From the NCBI GenBank assembly GCA_013306675.1, contig JABLUY010000045.1, forward strand, positions 112,801-176,800: DNA of 64,000 bases, read 5' to 3'. The notes under the pieces were generated by a model, which was not told the DNA's origin, did no database searches, and saw nothing but the letters and a program-made list of their open reading frames with translations. The stretch comes from Thraustochytrium sp. TN22. Taxonomy: Eukaryota > Sar > Bigyra > Thraustochytrida > Thraustochytriidae. The position numbers were made by a program, and so were the translations under genes. Positions 43,194 through 51,758 of the stretch are shown in pieces (position 1 is the stretch's first letter; each line of letters opens with the position of its first letter).

Positions 43194-43656
43194 GCTGCCC
43201 GCGGAGCGTCATAGGGCGAGCTTCCCAATCAAAGTTAGAGCTGTCTAGCTGACCAGCTAGCTGGCGTCTAGAGCTGGGGAGCTTGAGGAGTTGCATCATT
43301 CGAGCACGCCGCCTCCTTCACCCTGACCTATCGTGTCCTGACCTAATCCTGCTTTCCCCCTCCCCCTTGAGTCTGTTTACGAGGAGGAGAACATCTGTAT
43401 CGCAACGCTTGCCGACCTGGCCTGCAGCTGAGCGGGCATTCGAATCACTTGCCATGCAAGGCTTGAAATGCAAGCCTTTTGTCATAACAAGCCAGAACTA
43501 CCCGAGCCGCAAGGCAACGCAGCGGGGCATGTGGCACGATCGAAAGGAAAGTCATAGCATCCATCCTTTTTTGCTCTTATCATATCAGGTACCACCCTCT
43601 TGAATCAGTTCACTACTGTGCGCGTTGCACGTTGCACAAGCTTCACAAGCTTCTGC
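43194..43656. other. Convergent intergenic region
   Basis: It lies between the channel and POLE2 3' ends. A CTAG-rich patch at about 43245-43275 follows the channel stop, and a pyrimidine-rich stretch lies at 43315-43375. No gene was seen. Confidence 0.55.
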
Positions 43657-45414
43657 TCATGCTGCTGCGGTGTCCATGAGCTGCAACTGCGCTTGCCCGA
43701 TCGACGAGGAAGGCTGGGCCCCGAATTCGGCCTCGGAACCAGCGTCTGCGTCCATCTCTTCGTCCGCATCCGCCTCGTCATCCTGAACCTTGGAGAATTC
43801 GACAGACTTGGTGGACGGAGAGTAAAAGACAAAGGAATAGTCGAGCGAGAACGAGCCGGGGTTGAATACCGTCGTGCCCTCAACCTTGCTCACCGCCTGC
43901 GCCGCAGATTCCGCGACGACCAGCGCGGTGGGCGCCGGATACAGACGCAGTGCGTGGTCCCACGTTTGCTGGATCGGCCGCGCGTGCAGCGGCAGCGGGC
44001 AAAGGTGGGCCTGCTGGAGGAAGGTCTTGGCCTCGTGTTCCGCAACGGAGGCAGCGCGCTCGTCGGGCCGGAGCACGCAGAAGCGGCGCATCTTGTGCAA
44101 CATCTCCTCGCGGAAGAGCACAATCTCCTGCGTCAGGTAGAGGACGCGACACGGGTTGGTGGAGAAGCGGAGCTTGGCGTCTGGGCTAACCGCCCGCACC
44201 TCTTCCTCCAGGTGCTTTGTGAAGAAACTCGGTAGGGCGTGCATGGGCAGGCTGCCGGCGTTGGCCACAGGGTCGCGCGGGCCGGGCATAAGGACGAAGG
44301 TGGCGCGCTGCAGCAGGCGCGGGCAGCGTGCCAGCATGGCACCGAGCTTGCGCAACAATCCTTGGTACTCCTTGGTGCTGCACTGGCCATCCCCCTCGCC
44401 GAACGGGAGCGAGGAGAAGTTGCCCATGAGCGCGAATAGCAGGGGGCACTCGTCCAGATCCTCATACACGTCCAGCATGCGCTGCAGCCGCTGCACCACA
44501 TGTGGCTGGTCCAGATGCACCTCGGATACAAGCACGAAGGAGGCATCCTCACGCGCCGCCTCGAGTTTTACCATGCCGTCCAAGGTGCTCTCCGGCACTG
44601 GCTGGCCCCCACGCACAAAGTCTTGATTGCCGTGGGCGGCGCGCGAGTCGGCGCGCCGCTCGGGGGGCGGGGCTGCTACGCTGTCCGCAACCAGGACGCC
44701 GTCCTGCAGCTCGCCCTCCACCAGCACGAGGCTGCCCTCGGTGAGCAGGCCGGCGCCGGCGCGCGCGTTGCGCAGGTCCAGCGGCACACGACCGTTGAGA
44801 TCCTCGAGGCACAGCGCGCCGTCGCTGTCGCGGGTCAGGAGACCCAACACGCAGGCGTCACTGGCGCCCGAGGCCGCCAAACTCTCGATCTGCGTCAGCG
44901 CGATGTGCGTCGGTGCGCGATGGCCGCCGCCGCCGCCGCCGCCGCCATCCTCGGCCTGCGCATGGATGCGCTGGCGGCCGAGCGCGCCGGGCCCGACGAC
45001 GGGCGGCGCAAAGGCCGGGTTGCGCAGCACGCGCTGTTGCACGAGCTCCAGTCGCGCCTGCAGCGCGCCAATCGCGGCGCGCGGGCCTGCCTGCACGGCG
45101 GTCTGCTCGAAGGCGCGCCTGGTCAGGTTCCAGCGGAAGGCTGGCATGCGGAAGGCGTCGATGACCTCCAGGCTGGCCTCCTCCATCTCGGCGTCCTCCT
45201 GCGACAGTTCGCGCACCACCTCGCGCACCAGGTCGCGGTCCACGGGCCGCCCTGCCTTGGTCCTCGCCTTGAGCGCGTCCATGATGAGCCGCAGCGACTC
45301 GCGCGCATCCTCCTCGCGCCGCAGCACCGACTCCAGCGCGTGCACCGCCTCCGGCCTCACCGCCAGCCCGCTCAGCTTGAACTCGCGCTGGATGGCGCGC
45401 TTCAAGCTCGCCAT
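43657..45414 (-). CDS. POLE2: DNA polymerase epsilon subunit B
   Basis: A 585-aa protein, the non-catalytic second subunit (Dpb2 family) of the leading-strand replicative polymerase and of the CMG-associated holoenzyme. The N-terminal helical domain (about 1-80, MASLKRAIQREFKLSGLAVR) is typical. An OB-fold (about 170-260) is followed by an inactive calcineurin-like phosphoesterase domain (about 290-560): VLVSEVHLDQPHVV, FALMGNFSS, FVLMPGPRDP and the family-diagnostic FNPGSFSLDYSFVFYSPS. The C-terminal tail is acidic. A glycine run (about residue 160) is an insertion in a linker. The start is the first in-frame ATG. It is divergent from the NTF2-like gene and converges on the channel. Confidence 0.93.
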   Translation of the reverse strand: MASLKRAIQREFKLSGLAVRPEAVHALESVLRREEDARESLRLIMDALKARTKAGRPVDRDLVREVVRELSQEDAEMEEASLEVIDAFRMPAFRWNLTRRAFEQTAVQAGPRAAIGALQARLELVQQRVLRNPAFAPPVVGPGALGRQRIHAQAEDGGGGGGGGHRAPTHIALTQIESLAASGASDACVLGLLTRDSDGALCLEDLNGRVPLDLRNARAGAGLLTEGSLVLVEGELQDGVLVADSVAAPPPERRADSRAAHGNQDFVRGGQPVPESTLDGMVKLEAAREDASFVLVSEVHLDQPHVVQRLQRMLDVYEDLDECPLLFALMGNFSSLPFGEGDGQCSTKEYQGLLRKLGAMLARCPRLLQRATFVLMPGPRDPVANAGSLPMHALPSFFTKHLEEEVRAVSPDAKLRFSTNPCRVLYLTQEIVLFREEMLHKMRRFCVLRPDERAASVAEHEAKTFLQQAHLCPLPLHARPIQQTWDHALRLYPAPTALVVAESAAQAVSKVEGTTVFNPGSFSLDYSFVFYSPSTKSVEFSKVQDDEADADEEMDADAGSEAEFGAQPSSSIGQAQLQLMDTAAA

Positions 45415-45835
45415 GGTGCTCCCGCCTGCCCACAAGCGGCGCGGCGGCGCAAGCGGCGCAAGCGGCGCAAGCGGCGCAAGCGGCGGCCGGGCGAGCGGGG
45501 GGGGGAAGGCTGTCGAGCCGCGCGCGCGGCCCTCGCCAGCGACGCGTCCTCCTCGTCTGGCGCGGCGGCGCTCGCTCCGGCGTGAACGCGACCGCGACCG
45601 TGACCGAGTCGCCGTGACCGTGACTTAACCGTCACTTTGGGCCGCTTGGCGCAAGCGGCCCAACTGCGCCGCGCCGCGGCCTCTGTCCTGGTTCCCGGTA
45701 CCGCGGCGATCGCGCGCTCTGACAGTCTCAGTCAAGCAAAGCAGCCTTGGCCTCGCGCAGATCGAGCCTGAGTCTGCCGGGCAGGGCGCGCGCGCGGAGC
45801 GGGCGGGCGAGGAGCGCGCGAGGCGAGGCGGCGAG
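45415..45835. promoter_or_regulatory. Likely bidirectional promoter between POLE2 and the NTF2-like gene
   Basis: 421 bp between divergent starts. It includes four AAGCGGCGC copies (45451-45486) and a GACCGTGACCGTGAC-type patch near 45593-45625 on which both strands repeat GTGACCGTGAC. The promoter role is positional inference. Confidence 0.4.
45451..45486. repeat. (AAGCGGCGC)n 9-bp tandem repeat
   Basis: Four copies, the last imperfect, starting 37 bp upstream of the POLE2 ATG. Confidence 0.92.
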
Positions 45836-46474
45836 ATGGGCGGCAAGGCTTCGACGCAGCGCGCCTGCATCCTGGCGCACCGCGACGCGCTGGAGGCGCG
45901 CGATGCGGACAAGGTGCTGGCGCGGTTCGCCGAGGACGCCACGCTGACGTTCTACAACGTGCAGGACCGCAAGCCCGTGGTGTTCAAGGGGAAGAAGCAG
46001 CTGGAGCGGTTCTTCTCCATGTATATGCAGACGATGCCCCACTTTCGCGTGGGCATCGAGCCGGATGCCAGCCAGAACAAAGACAAGGAGAAGCTGGCGG
46101 CCGACGAGGCCGCCAGCGCCGGCAGCACAGGCGAAGGCGTCCAGGGCGCCATGGACGCCACTGCCACCGCCAGTGCCAGCGAGCAAGCTGTCATGCAGGA
46201 GGTCGCGGACCTCGCCTCCCACAACTCTCAAGAGGCGACCACCGAGGCCACGCTGGTGTCCAGTTACTTTGACGATGCCAAGCGCATCGCGTCTGTCACC
46301 TATCGCTGTCCTGCCAAGGGCTATCGCTTCGTTCAGGAGAACTACCACAGCGACGGGGAGCTGTTCGCTTTTGTCTCCATCACCATGGACTCCTCCACGG
46401 ACTACTCGGGAATTGGGCTCCTCGACCACGCGCCTTCGGACCAGGACGAGAAGGTCAAAGTTCAAGAAGCCTAA
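45836..46474 (+). CDS. NTF2/SnoaL-like fold protein
   Basis: A 212-aa protein. The first 75 residues look like the start of an NTF2/SnoaL-like cone: ILAHRDALEARDADKVLARFAEDATLTF, then VVFKGKKQLERFFSMYMQTM. The second half (ATLVSSYFDDAKRIASVTYRC and ELFAFVSITMD) supplies the beta-strands. A Glu/Ala/Ser-rich insertion of about 65 residues separates them. The N-terminus MGGKASTQ fits the N-myristoylation pattern MGxxxS, so membrane attachment is possible. Ligand and role are unknown; family members range from small-molecule enzymes to scaffolds. It is divergent from POLE2 and followed by the Sel1-repeat gene on the same strand. Confidence 0.8.
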   Translation: MGGKASTQRACILAHRDALEARDADKVLARFAEDATLTFYNVQDRKPVVFKGKKQLERFFSMYMQTMPHFRVGIEPDASQNKDKEKLAADEAASAGSTGEGVQGAMDATATASASEQAVMQEVADLASHNSQEATTEATLVSSYFDDAKRIASVTYRCPAKGYRFVQENYHSDGELFAFVSITMDSSTDYSGIGLLDHAPSDQDEKVKVQEA

Positions 46475-46876
46475 ACGCTACTGCTGCTGTAGCGATGGAA
46501 CACGTGGGAATGACGCTTCGTGGGCTAATAGGTCAAACTGCATGTGCTATCTATCATTTGACGATGAGTCCCAACCTTTGCGCCACCCGTTCAAGTTCTG
46601 GCCACGTCGCAGAGAACGGAAGCTCGGCTGCCCTGGCCGACGATGATGTCCACGACGCCGCTCGTGGCGGCAGGCAGCAGCGGCAACCCAAGATGAGCCT
46701 CGCTCGCCACGCCGCGTTCAAACTTCCCGTTCAAATTCAAATTGGACTTGCGAAAGGTGCTCATGCATCCAGACCCGCAAGTCCAATCAAATCGTCCTTG
46801 AATCAAATTGCGCGCCGCCCAGCCTCGGTCTTGCTTGTTCTTCTCCGCGTAATCGCCCGCGTGCACGACGTGCGGA
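46475..46876. other. Intergenic, same-strand gap
   Basis: It lies between the NTF2-like and Sel1-repeat genes. A short duplicated TTCAAATT/TTCAAATTCAAATT motif occurs at about 46728-46743. No gene was recognised. Confidence 0.5.
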
Positions 46877-48301
46877 ATGCCGCGGCAGAGGACTGCAAAG
46901 GGTCGGGCGATGCGGGCCGAGGCGGCGCTCCTCGCGAGGCGAGGTCCCGCGACGCGCGGCAAGTCGGTGCGCAACAGAGGCGCGGCGCGGAGCTTGCGGC
47001 AGTGCGTGCAAAGGTCCGAGTCGCGAGACCAGAATCTTTTGCGCAAGCTGGCGCTTGAGACGGAGCTGGGCGTGCTGGAGTTCCTGGAGGGTGCGGACAT
47101 GGCGCGGCTGAGCGCCACCGAGCGGCGCTGGCAAGAGGCCGACGCGCTGCGGAACGTGAACGCGGTCGCGCGGGCGCAGTTGGAGGCGCGCTTCTCCGTG
47201 GAGTGGGCGGAAAGCATGGCGGCGCGCGTGGAGGACGCCAGGAACGGCGAGCGCAACATGCGCACCTTGGGCGCGCAGGAGCAGCTGGTGGTGATCCGCA
47301 ACTACGCGCGTACGAAGCTGGGCCTGAAGCTGGAGCACGCACAGAGCCTCTTGGAGCGGCGAAGCGCGACGCGCCTGCTGTGGGTTCTCTCCCTGCACTC
47401 GTCGGCCCTCATCGACTTTGTGGACGGCGCGGACAACGCGGGCGGTGACGGCGGCGACGCGTCGGCGCTGTGGGGTGCAACGGAGCACGCGAGCATCGAC
47501 CGCGCCGCGGAGCTGGACAACCCTCTCGCGCACCGCGAGCGCGCCATCCGCATCTTCACGAGCCTGGCCCCGGAGCAGGACGACGCCTCGACAAACGCGA
47601 CCAAGTTCTGCTGCGGTGTGTTTTGGCTGCAGCGCGCGGCGCCGTACGATCACCTGTCCAAGTCGCTGCTGGCGTCGGGCCTGAGCTTCCCGGACGAGTT
47701 CGACGTGCCGGAGCTGCGCCAGGGCTTGGACCCGGCGCTCATCTCGGCGTTGTACGAGGACGCTGCGCGCTTCGGGCTCTTGGACGCGCAGGTCAACCTC
47801 GGCATGATCCACACTGGCAAGTTCCAGCCGTTCCCGGAGCCGCAGCGCGCCACCTATCTGGACCACGCCAAGTCCTTCAAGTGGTGGTCCAAGGCCGCCG
47901 ACTGCGGTCAGCCCGAGGCGCTCATCAACCTGGGCCACATGTACGCACAAGGCACGGCGCCGGACGCCGGCGCGGACGCGGACGAGCGCGCCTTCCACAT
48001 CTGGGAGAAACTCTCGCGCGCCGACGACCTGCGTGGCCACTTCCTCGTCGCTATCTGCTACGCTTCAGGCCGCGGCGTCGCGCCCGACGCGCAGCGCGCC
48101 TTCGCCATCCTGCAGTCCGTCGTCGTCCGTGCGCCCGGCTCCCGTCTCGCCGCCGAGGCCGAGCTAACGTTGCAGAACATGCAGCACGCCCAGACCCGCC
48201 AAACCCGCCAGACGCCACGGCCGCCGCCACCGGCGGGCCGCCACGGCCGTCCGACTTCGCTGACTGCGAATTCGAGCCCGACTCGTCTCTCCCCGCAATG
48301 A
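46877..48301 (+). CDS. Sel1-like repeat protein with F-box-like N-terminus
   Basis: A 474-aa protein. Residues 60-90 (LGVLEFLEGADMARLSATERRW) resemble an F-box core. Sel1-type alpha/alpha repeats occupy about 290-430: AQVNLGMIHTG, SFKWWSKAADCGQPEALINLGHMYAQGTA and GHFLVAICYASGRGVAPDAQRAFAI. Such repeats serve as protein-binding scaffolds, and an F-box partner would suggest a ubiquitin-ligase adaptor; that link is inference. The last 40 residues are Pro/Thr/Arg-rich. An alternative frame over the same bases reads DFADCEFEPDSSLPA, so a missed short intron near 48200 is possible. The start is the ATG giving MPRQRTAKG; a later Met (MRAEAALLA) is an alternative. Confidence 0.8.
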   Translation: MPRQRTAKGRAMRAEAALLARRGPATRGKSVRNRGAARSLRQCVQRSESRDQNLLRKLALETELGVLEFLEGADMARLSATERRWQEADALRNVNAVARAQLEARFSVEWAESMAARVEDARNGERNMRTLGAQEQLVVIRNYARTKLGLKLEHAQSLLERRSATRLLWVLSLHSSALIDFVDGADNAGGDGGDASALWGATEHASIDRAAELDNPLAHRERAIRIFTSLAPEQDDASTNATKFCCGVFWLQRAAPYDHLSKSLLASGLSFPDEFDVPELRQGLDPALISALYEDAARFGLLDAQVNLGMIHTGKFQPFPEPQRATYLDHAKSFKWWSKAADCGQPEALINLGHMYAQGTAPDAGADADERAFHIWEKLSRADDLRGHFLVAICYASGRGVAPDAQRAFAILQSVVVRAPGSRLAAEAELTLQNMQHAQTRQTRQTPRPPPPAGRHGRPTSLTANSSPTRLSPQ

Positions 48302-48976
48302 AGTTTTTTCTCTTTGCTCCAAGCTGCGTGCAGCCTGAGTGAGTGAACTTGAACTTGCAGCCGCGCTGGCCGCAGCTGGCCGCACACCTGGCGGCCAGGC
48401 GCCCCGGGCCGTCGCCCCCAGCTGTGGCTGCCATTACGAGTAGTACTACTGGCTGCGTCAAGTCGCGCCAGGCTGCACACCGTGACGGCACTGCCACCAA
48501 CAGCACACGACCTACATCGACGTACAAGTACACTGATCATGACTGGCAGCTAAGTTATCACCCCGGCAGCGGCTTGCAGTGCGCCGACTGGCCCAGGAGC
48601 CAACACTCCAGTCGCGCGCTCCGTCGTACTCGGAGTCGGCCTCACTGTCAGTCAGGCTGTCTCCCGACGTGCGCGCTGCCAGTGCGCTGCTCATCACGCT
48701 CTGCCACACTCGCGCTGCGCTCCAGCTCGGCGCGCTCTAGCTAGCCCGAGCCTGGCTGTCGCGCCACCCACGCCACGCCACGCACGCTACGCGCGCTCGC
48801 ATCGCTCGCTCGACGCTCGCGCTGGGCGCGCGCCTTGCTCGGCAAGCAAGCTTGGGCGGCACGCGCTCGGAGGCGCACGTGCCCTCCTCCTCCTCCTCCT
48901 CCTCTTCTTCACTCCTCGGCGCCGTCGGCAGGCGCAGGACTCGGACTGCAGGCAAAACCAAGTCCGAGGCGCGCGC

Positions 48977-49007
<31 letters not shown>

Positions 49008-49316
49008 GCGGCGGCGGCGGGCGCGGCGGGGCGGGGAGCGCGGAGCGGCGCGCGGCTGCGGCTGGCTGGCCGGCCGGCCGGGCGAGTCGCCCGACCGCGC
49101 GGGGCGGGGCGGCTGGCAGCGGCGCGGCGAGGGAATCGGCGAGCGAGGGCGCCGCGCGCACGCGCACGCACACGCACACGCGCGCGCTCGCCCGCTCGCT
49201 CGCTCGCTCGCTCGGCAAGGCGCGCGCGGGGCGGCGCGGCGCGGCGGCGCGGGGCGGGGCGGATTCGGCGGAGCCGGGCGGAGCGGAGCGGAGCGCGGTC
49301 GGGGCGCGCGGACCCG
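48302..49316. other. 5' region of the PH-LIM gene
   Basis: About 1 kb without a recognised gene. It contains a CTAGCTAG motif near 48737, a CTC run (48892-48912), GCG runs (48975-49030) and an ACGCACACGCAC-type stretch near 49158-49200. The frame of the downstream gene is open through much of it, but it encodes only Ala/Arg/Gly-rich sequence. Confidence 0.5.
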
Positions 49317-51512
49317 ATGGGCAAAAACGAGGTGCTGCACGATGGGCTGCTGGAGGTGCAGCTGCCCGGCGCTTCGTGGACGACGCGGTTCGTGGAGGTG
49401 CTGGGCGGCAAGCTGCAGTGGTACGGCGCGGAGGACGAGGATGACGACGGCAGCGCGCGCAAGCGGCCCGAGGGCGACGTGCTGCTGGCGGCCGGCATCG
49501 AGGTGCGGCCGCTGGCGTTCGGGCTGAAGAAGTTCATGTTCCAGCTCAGCGCCGAGGGCGCCGTGTTCAAGTTCGCGGCGTCGGGCGAGGCGGAGAAGCT
49601 GGACTGGATCCACGCGCTCCAGTCGGCCGCCGGCCAGGAGTCACGCGACAAGGTTGGCCGCCACGTCGCCTCGGTGCGCGCCGGTAGCTTCGCGGAGCTC
49701 CAGGCCCGCTTCAAGGAAGACCAGAAGGCCGAGCAGGCGTCCAAGGCGGACGACCTGCAGGCCATCATCAGCAGCATCGAGGATCGGCCCAGCCGCTCAA
49801 GCACCAAGCGCCAGAGCAGCAAGCGCTCCGACAAGAGCAAGCGCGACGGCAGCGGCGCCAAGGCGAGCAGCGGCGGCGGGTCGGCCAAGGGCCGGGCCGC
49901 AGCTTCCTGGATCCGGCGGTCCGCAGACAAGGAGGAGGAGAAGAACGCCAAGGCGACGCAGGCGGAGGCTTCCGAAGAGGAGGAGCAGAGCGAGGCCGAA
50001 GACGAGGTGGAGGACGATGCGCACGAGGAGCCAGTCACGAGCCGCGTCGCCGCTGCGCGCGCCGCGCTCGAGGTGCAGCCCGCGTCCTCGGTCGCCAACA
50101 TGAGCGCGGCTGAGCGCATCCAGGCGAAGCTGGGCGGCAACGTCACTTTCGTTACGGATACGCCCACCTGCCCGGTGTGCTCCAAGAAGGTCTTTGCCAT
50201 CGAGGCCGTCACGGTGGACAACAAGAAGTTGCACAAGGACTGCTTCGCGTGTTCCTCTTGCGGCACGCGTCTTTCGCCCTCGACCTACGATCACATCGGC
50301 GACAAGTTCTTCTGCCGCGAGCACTACTTGGAGGAGCTTCGCGGCAGTAAGGGCGGCAAGGCGCCGGCCGCTGCGGCCGCCAAGCCGCGCGACTCGCGGC
50401 GCAAGTCGCTCACGGCTCGCGCCGCGGCCAAGGCGACCGACGTGATGCGCGAGGTGGGCCGCCGCGTGTCGCGCCCGCGTACCAAGCCATCCAAGCCGCT
50501 CGAGACTATGGATTCGCTCCCGGAGGAGGCGCTGGTGGCTGGCGAGGACGACGAGGAGGAGCAGGAGCGGGAGCAGGAGCAGGAGCAGGAGCATTTCGAG
50601 GATGATGTGGACGCCGAGGAGCCCGGGGAGCCAGAGGAGCAGGAGCCCGAGCCCAAGACCGAGTCCAAGGTGCCGCTTCCCAAGCCCGGTCGTCTTAGCA
50701 ACGCGCGCATGGCTTCTGTACGGCTGATCAGCTTTGCGCCGCCGCCAGCTCGCAAGCCGGCCCCGGTGGAGGAGGAGATCGAGGATGAAGACGAGCCCGA
50801 GGAGCCCGTGCAGGAGGAAGAGGAAGAGGAGGAAGAGGAAGAGGAGCTCGAAGAGAGCTCACGCGTTGTTCGGCGGGCGGCGGCGGACTTCCGGGCGAGC
50901 TATCCGGAGGAGGACGCGGAGGAGGACGCGGAGGAGGACGACGAGGACGAGGACGAAGAGGAAGCGCCGCGGCTGACGCATGTGGCGCTCTCGCGTCCGA
51001 CGATCCGGCCGCAGCAGCGGCGCCGGCCTGCGACACGCGGGACGTACGTCTCGACCGAGGGCAGCAGTGGCAAGGGTAAGGAGGACCGGCTGACCAGCCC
51101 GCTCACCTTCAAGCTGGACGACGGCGCGGGCGGTGTGACGACCATGTATAGCTCCTCGTCTTCGGAACGCGACCAGTGGGTGCAGCGTATTGCAAGCTCC
51201 ATCCACGTCAAGCAGCTCGAGCTCAAGCTGCACCTGGCGCAGCGCAAGGACATGCTAAGCTCCCTGCAAGCCAAGGCGGAGCTGGACAACTTTCAAAAGA
51301 CCGGCGACTTCGAGTACGAGGGGTTTGTGGAGGTCCTCTCGGGCAAGAGCAAGACTTCGAGCTGGAAGAAGCGCTACTGCGTTTTGACCAAGGAGACCTT
51401 TGCGATTTACTCCTCCGACAACAAGTCCAAGAAGCCTCTCAAGCTCGTCCACTTCGTCTCCGACTCGGCGGTTCTCGACGTGCACCATCGTATTCTCAAG
51501 CCGGTGCTCTAA
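49317..51512 (+). CDS. PH and LIM domain protein with acidic linkers
   Basis: A 731-aa probable membrane/cytoskeleton adaptor. A PH domain spans about 6-105 (DGLLEVQLPGASWTTRFVEVL to EKLDWIHALQSA). A Ser/Lys then Glu-rich linker precedes a LIM double zinc finger (about 284-340): CPVCSKKV, LHKDCFACSSCG and FFCREHYLEEL supply the C2HC and C4/H ligands. Very acidic Glu runs follow at about 410-560. The C-terminus has PH-like pieces in unusual order. A piece like the last strands and helix (LTFKLDDG, ERDQWVQRIASSIH; about 595-625) comes before a piece like the first strands (EGFVEVLSGKSKTSSWKKRYCVL; about 672-700). The protein ends without closing that domain. The start is the ATG giving MGKNEVLHDGLL. 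Confidence 0.9.
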   Translation: MGKNEVLHDGLLEVQLPGASWTTRFVEVLGGKLQWYGAEDEDDDGSARKRPEGDVLLAAGIEVRPLAFGLKKFMFQLSAEGAVFKFAASGEAEKLDWIHALQSAAGQESRDKVGRHVASVRAGSFAELQARFKEDQKAEQASKADDLQAIISSIEDRPSRSSTKRQSSKRSDKSKRDGSGAKASSGGGSAKGRAAASWIRRSADKEEEKNAKATQAEASEEEEQSEAEDEVEDDAHEEPVTSRVAAARAALEVQPASSVANMSAAERIQAKLGGNVTFVTDTPTCPVCSKKVFAIEAVTVDNKKLHKDCFACSSCGTRLSPSTYDHIGDKFFCREHYLEELRGSKGGKAPAAAAAKPRDSRRKSLTARAAAKATDVMREVGRRVSRPRTKPSKPLETMDSLPEEALVAGEDDEEEQEREQEQEQEHFEDDVDAEEPGEPEEQEPEPKTESKVPLPKPGRLSNARMASVRLISFAPPPARKPAPVEEEIEDEDEPEEPVQEEEEEEEEEEELEESSRVVRRAAADFRASYPEEDAEEDAEEDDEDEDEEEAPRLTHVALSRPTIRPQQRRRPATRGTYVSTEGSSGKGKEDRLTSPLTFKLDDGAGGVTTMYSSSSSERDQWVQRIASSIHVKQLELKLHLAQRKDMLSSLQAKAELDNFQKTGDFEYEGFVEVLSGKSKTSSWKKRYCVLTKETFAIYSSDNKSKKPLKLVHFVSDSAVLDVHHRILKPVL

Positions 51513-51758
51513 GCGGCGCTTCCGCGGCGCTGTGGGGTCGTGTAGTGGCCGCTACGTGTTCAATTTGTGAGCGCGGCCGACGACTCCCATCTTTTCCATT
51601 CCCCAGCCACATTTCATTCCCCAGCCAGATGTTTTGCATTTTTTTCTTTGGTTTCTTTTTGCCAGTGGTTCTGAACTGGCCAATCGTACATCATTGTCCG
51701 TGTGCTTGCCCGTGGGGCTGTTGTTGAAGGGGTGGCTCTCGCTCACGTCGTGATCCAT

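Noticed and set aside
48852-49316. Longer N-terminus for the PH-LIM protein
   Set aside because: The extension is Ala/Arg/Gly repeat sequence; the ATG at 49317 sits at the start of the PH domain.
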